The notes beneath the pieces were generated by a model. It was not told where the DNA came from. It saw nothing but the letters and a program-made list of their open reading frames with translations, and did no database searches. DNA of 64,000 nt from Alligator mississippiensis. Lineage: Eukaryota > Chordata > Crocodylia > Alligatoridae. Below are positions 58,887 to 64,000 of this stretch, in pieces (within the stretch, counting starts at the first letter, position 1; each line of letters begins with the position of its first letter). Made by a program: the position numbers and the translations under genes. Location: positions 42,097,319 through 42,161,318 of the forward strand of contig NC_081831.1 of the NCBI RefSeq assembly GCF_030867095.1, in the 5' to 3' direction.

Positions 58887-59666
58887 CTGCTCTGCTGACC
58901 AGAGTGTTCAAGGTGTCACAGGTTATGTACTTGCTTAAAGAACGTGAGAAAGGGGAAGTGGGTGAAGGAAGTGTGAGACCTGGCAACCGCTGTGCTGAAT
59001 AAAACTTCCCCTCACCCTTCATTGCACAAGCATCGGAGATGTGCTTTACCTTCCTGGTGAGGCCAGATTTCTGATCAGCTCAGAGCTGAGCTACAGCTGA
59101 TCAGAAGGGAAGGATGATTAACTGTGAAACCCACTAGCTGGGTCCATAGGTCTGTTTTCCAGGTTGGCTCCTGTTAATTGAAAGGTTCCCTGAAATAGCA
59201 GCCTACACCCTCGTGAAGGGGCAGAGCAATGTGCCAGGTTGTTCATTCCACACAGTCAGTCAGTGCCTATCTCCAAAGTGAAAACCCTAAGCACAGCTTC
59301 CCATCTTGGTGAGAGTTATGGTAAATGAGCCAGAAGAGGACTTCAAGAACCAAAGTATCCCACCTTGCATCAGAGTAGATGTTACCATGGGATGAGGAGG
59401 ATGTGATTTTCCAGACTACTTTCATAACCAAGTTGGGACATGTAGTTACAACATGGTTAGAAGATGCAGTATAGACAGGGCCTAACTCTCCACGTGTAAC
59501 TGGGTTAAAACCTTGTACTTTTCAGGTTTTTAGTTTCATTAGTGGGACTCAGCAAGGACTCCTCTGCACCACTTCTATAAGTTGTGCAGGGTCAGGGGAC
59601 AGGCATGTTATCAGAAAGTCCCATGACTCAGTTATAATCATCGTGTAGATCGGCCCTGACCGTGGG

Positions 59667-59958
59667 CAACTGGTGCCACCTTAGGGGGTTCATGTGCCCC
59701 CCCAGCAACCAGTCAGCGACCAGGGGAGATCCCCCCGCAGCCAATCTCACCGATGTGCGGGGAAATCCCACATGGCCAATCACAAAGCAGCTGTGATGCT
59801 CCCGGTGTTCCCACTCCATGGCTGGCGTTCACAGGGGGGGGCACCGGTGCTCCCACCTGCCCCCCTATTGCCCATCACCTAAGCGGCAAGCAGGGGGTAC
59901 AATGGCACTCTCAGGGGGTGCACATGCACCCCCGTGCACCCCCTACATGTCACCACTG
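59667..59958. mobile_element. GC-rich hAT-like element (family H), 292 bp
   Basis: Left end CAACTGGTGCCACCTTAGGG and right end CCCTACATGTCACCACTG are imperfect inverted ends. Flanks accgtggg and acccagcg share five of eight bases. Related copies lie at 44899 and 6540. Confidence 0.6.
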
Positions 59959-62304
59959 ACCCAGCGGTCCCCCACCAAAGGACTGCCTGAGTCAGGAAGT
60001 GGTAAATGAGCTCTGGAACCTTTTGTTTTGAGGCTGCTGAGTCTGACCTGGCCCAGGTCATTACAGCTGAATGTGGCTCAGTGCTGCCCTGCAGTTATAT
60101 GGTGAAATGAGCTCATACCTCATAGTCAGGTGTCTCTAGACACCATGCTGAAGCTGGCACTGATTCATCTGACAGCCTAAGCAGAGAAGCCCATTGCTGA
60201 TAAGCAACTGGCTTTCCCCCTGCTCTCTCAGGACAGTGCTTCAGGGCCAGCATTGAGATGCATTGGGAGGGGAGAATGAAGCACTTTATGCTGCCCACTG
60301 CACCTGGTCTGTGGCTGGAGCAAAGGCTCTAATCTGCCCTGGAAGACTGGACACATGGGACGAGACTGTCAGGGGTTCAGCCTCAATGGTAGGGGCTGGC
60401 TTTGCAAAGGAGCTCAGCTCCCATAGGCACCTCCCATAAGCACTGCTCTCTGGAGGTGGCTGGGCACTGGGCTTGCTTCATTAACTCTGGCTCTTTAAGG
60501 GCATCTCACCCTGGCATGACACCATCCCCTGAGCTCACTGACTGCACACCACCGTTTACAATAGACAGGCACCAGAAATGCTGCCTAGGCCTGACTGCCT
60601 CGTGCTGTACCCAGACTGATCTGAGACCCTCGTGTTTTTGACCAGTACCTGACTATAGGCTGACTCCTTACTTGCAGCAAAATGGCCCTTCCTTCCCTCA
60701 CTCTCTTCAGGCCTCTCTTTCCAAGGCTGCTCACATTCCAGGCCAGACACTGTGACTCTCTGTGCAGCTCCCAGCAGGCTGAGTGAATACAGACATGTCT
60801 AAACCCATCTCCCATGGCATGACCTAGGTGTGTCTTTGTTAGTCTCAAACAAGGAGCCTGGCAGCACAGAGAGAACAATGAGCCTCCCAGTCAGGCTCAG
60901 CACTCTATGTTATGTTCCAGTCAAGCTCTGTGCCACAGGCAGGAAATAGTGAAACCCATGTCAGAGATGTGTGGGAGGAATAAGAACCTCTAAAGCCCAG
61001 ACAGCCTCTCTCCCGAATTTAGATACAAGGATTGTGGTCTCTGCTGACCGCCCTGTCTCAGGCCCCTGGCTTTGGGATACAGGGACAGAGCAACAGCCCT
61101 GCAGGCAAACCCTGGCTATGGCACTGCCCCCACACAGCCCTGTGACAATAGTGTGGTGATATGTAGACATGCCTGAGCCTGCTTTAGACCAGGTACTGCC
61201 TGCAGGTGGTGGGAGGCTGCAGCAGCATGAAGCTCAGCTTGGGTTCACTGCCCAAGGACTTACCCAGCTTCTCAGGGGGGTTTGCAGCTCACACCTTGCT
61301 CCCGGCTGCTGTGACTGCCCTCCTGTTAGTACTGGCATTATGCGGTTTAATGCCGACTTGCATATGCCTACACTGTGCTGCAGCCACAGCAGTGACAATA
61401 GTGCAGGCACCCTCTGAGACAGAGGAAGAAGCCTACTGCCCACCCAGCCATCCCAGCCTGTAGTACTGTCTATGGCAAGGGGATTTGAACCTCCTGGCAC
61501 AGGTCTGGTCATATAGAGCTGCTTTGTGGTTGGTAGTGGAAATAGAAGGGCCTAGGGATTCTGCTTTCACCTGCTCCATGTGTCTCTGAAAAGCTGCCAG
61601 TCAGGATGAATGTGATGCACTGCTGTAGTCCAGGGGCAGAGGGCTGAGCACAGCAGCCACACAGGGCTGAGGGAATGGCTTGCTTCTGGTCCTGGAGCAG
61701 CTCTGTGTAGGGCAGAGAGCAAGACTATTGAAAGGACGTAGAAACAGGAGAGGCAGGTGGGCACCATGGAAGCAGGTGCTGCTGCTACTGCCCCCCAAAG
61801 CAGATTGTATTTGCAGCTCCTCTGGGAAGTAGGCCAGTCCAGGTGGATCTCTTTTTTGTTGTTTTGTTTTTTTTAAATAAATTGTTCACGTTCCAAGCCA
61901 AATCGGCCAAATCAAGTCCAAATCCATGAGTCAGTCCAGAACCATAAGTGGCCCTACAACCGGCAAACATCCTCCACCTCCACCAGGGTCTTCAGATGTT
62001 TCCAATATCTTTTGGCGGGCATCCTACGTGCAAAGAAAAACAAAAAACTGGAAAGGTCACTGAACAGCACCTCGGAGATGCGCTGGCAGTATCCTGGCCA
62101 TGAATTGTATTAGAAGAGCAGTGCCATGATGCCAAGTTTGACATTTAAAAGAGAATAACAGACTGGAAAAGGAACAGACTGACTTCTATACTCATATTGG
62201 CGCATAGGGTGGTACTCCAGAGTATTCCTCCCTCCACCAAGATAGTGTCTAGAGTCTCAGGACAGTGACCAAGAGCCCTGGCTATCAGATACTGGTAGTG
62301 GATC
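59959..62304. other. Intergenic
   Basis: No gene or named repeat recognised. Open frames here are short and without motifs. Confidence 0.5.
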
Positions 62305-62822
62305 TCCCATGACTGCGTGCAGTTTTGGGCGCCACACTTCAAGAGAGATGTGGATAACCTGGAGAGGGTCCAGAGAAGGGCCACTCGTATGGTTAAGGGC
62401 TTGCAGGCCAAGCCCTATGAGGAGAGATTGGGGCACCAGGACCTCTTCAGCCTCCGCAAGAGAAGGTTGAGAGGCGACCTTGTGGCTGCCTGTAAGTTCA
62501 TCACAGGGGCACAGAAGGGAATTGGTGAGGTTTTATTCACCAAGGCGCCCCCGGGGGTTACAAGAAATAATGGCCACAAGCTAGCAGAGAGCAGATTTAG
62601 ATTGGACATTAGGAAGAACTTCTTCACAGTTAGAGTGGCCAAGGTCTGGAACGGGCTCCCAAGGGAGGTGGTGCTCTCCCCTACCCTGGGGGTCTTCAAG
62701 AGGAGGTTAGATAGGCATCTAGCTGGGGTCATCTGAATCCAGCACTCTTTCCTGCCTATGCAGGGGGTTGGACTCGATGATCTATTGAGGTCCCTTCCGA
62801 CCCTAGCATCTATGAATCTATG
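62305..62822 (+). mobile_element. Young CR1 LINE 3' end, 5'-truncated
   Basis: Encodes the last 139 or so residues of CR1 ORF2 in an open frame (62317-62736), from CVQFWAP-like MQFWAPHFK to the natural end KRRLDRHLAGVI. The 3' UTR and terminal TCTATGAATCTATGA follow. It is very close in sequence to the copy at 53912, so the two belong to the same young subfamily. Confidence 0.92.
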
Positions 62823-64000
62823 ACAATACTCAAGGCACCTGGGTTCAATCTTTGGATCAATACTCATATGGTAGACATCTCTTCCCTACCTCACTCCCTA
62901 ACCCTCCTCTTCTCTCCTCTCAACAACTGGAGGTGCTTGTTTCACTGGCTGGAAGTCAGAGGCTATGGACCATCACTGTAGGGGAGTTTTGGCTCAATGG
63001 CTACCTGCTAAAGACTACAGCTAGAAAACAAGTTGGATTTCCATTCAACCAGCTCCCTGAGCAATGCCAAAGGATCTAGGGTTTAAATGTCAATTACCAG
63101 ACTACGTAGCAGGGAGATTTGATTCAAGGTATCTCCTGAACAGCTATGGAGGGTAGGTGAGTCCTATTTCTAAGGAGGCCTTTTCCTTGGTGCAGCTGGG
63201 CACATCCCTGCCTCTGTGCAGAAGGGATTGCTTGGGCAGGAGTTTGTTCCTGGCTATTTTCCTTATATTGACTCAGCCATAAGCAACCTGCACTCAGGGT
63301 CTGGATTGTATTTTCTAGCCCACCCCACTGGATACCTACAGGTGCAGCCTACTACAATTATTATCTTCTTCAAAGCATTTTTCTAGAAGGCCCTCCTATA
63401 GGGATTGTGCATAGAAACATGTGGTAGCTACACTGCCTTTCCCAGCCCAGTCCTCAGGGATGAAGGTGAAAGTTCAGTAAAGCCAGCAGGGAAGAAAAAA
63501 ATAAATCTCAAAATCAGATGTGCAGAAAGCATGCTGCTTCCAGCTTGCATTCTCCCCACAGAGCCTCGTGCAGACTCACCCATAGGAAAGGGAATGTTTG
63601 CCTACCTACAGTCTGCTGGGGGAGCCCGGTGCAAAGTTACCCCTAGGTTTAGTAAGTGGACTGTAACTGGGTTGTCAGCGTCCAGTAAATACAGCTTCTG
63701 GGAGTTGTAAGCAAATGGCCATTATGGCATCAGTCCTGCCAAGAGTCTGGTCCAAACTCTGTCTAGAGTGGCTGGTCTCCCTAGCTTCCATCATGTAAGA
63801 GTCTGTATGCCTAGAGACTTGTCTATTCTCCAGTGTTCCTTGGCCCACCCTGCTATTGTTAGTATTGATTGGGCTGCACCAAGGAGAGAGAAATGAAGGG
63901 AAAATGAATCAGGTCCTGAATGCAGAAGCAGCAAGTGTTCAGGGTAATAGGATGTGCTGGCTTCATCACCAGGTCAGGGATCTGGGAGCTCCTGAGAAGA
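62823..64000. other. Intergenic to the window end
   Basis: Nothing recognised. The frame at 63405-63710 has no known domain. Confidence 0.5.

Larger units (their letters stand above)
55871..59666. other. Intergenic
   Basis: Only the tRNA-like pseudogene (57204) and the small tandem duplication (58841) were noticed. No coding region is supported. Confidence 0.5.

Overview
This is a vertebrate nuclear window, most likely from a sauropsid and probably a crocodilian (a turtle is also possible). Genes are split by GT-AG introns. The interspersed repeats are CR1 LINEs plus many non-autonomous hAT and Tc1/mariner-like DNA transposons, and no Alu or L1 is visible. I see no prokaryotic gene organisation, operon or CRISPR array. 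I found no new multi-gene system. The notable material is gene structure, promoter architecture, a Z-DNA-prone minisatellite and several layers of nested mobile elements.

Three host genes can be read, all on the + strand. PRPS1 (coding span 7779-27366, seven exons) encodes a complete 318-residue ribose-phosphate pyrophosphokinase 1. It starts in a CpG island with five CCAAT boxes and ends in a 3' UTR of about 2.1 kb. SLC25A53 (38351-39259) is an orphan member of the mitochondrial carrier family with a single coding exon of 302 residues. A beta-thymosin of the TMSB15 type (coding 47955-48054 and 50000-50037) has a TATA- and CCAAT-containing CpG-island promoter. From memory, all three have human counterparts in Xq22 but spread over several Mb. 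Here they lie within about 43 kb.

Layout: 1-7100 is repeat-rich upstream sequence, including a GC-rich hAT copy (617-2088) and an old CR1 interrupted by a solo LTR and a hAT element. PRPS1 occupies about 7.3-29.5 kb; its introns carry a foldback sequence, a 44-bp minisatellite and several hAT copies. 29.5-38.3 kb is intergenic, with a possible distal promoter near 32.34 kb. SLC25A53 follows. 40.0-46.6 kb is a transposon cluster with nested insertions. TMSB15 occupies 47.3-50.5 kb, with a Tigger-like element in its second intron. 50.5-64.0 kb has no recognisable host gene; it holds a hAT copy, a young CR1 with a long open reverse-transcriptase frame (53912-55870, minus strand), a tRNA-Gly-like pseudogene and a second young CR1 3' end (62305-62822).

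The three genes do not form one pathway. PRPS1 makes PRPP for nucleotide synthesis in the cytosol, SLC25A53 is an inner-mitochondrial-membrane carrier of unknown substrate, and TMSB15 sequesters actin monomers. Their proximity looks like conserved synteny, not functional coupling. Family assignments rest on recalled protein sequences and on terminal repeats and target-site duplications read directly from the DNA.
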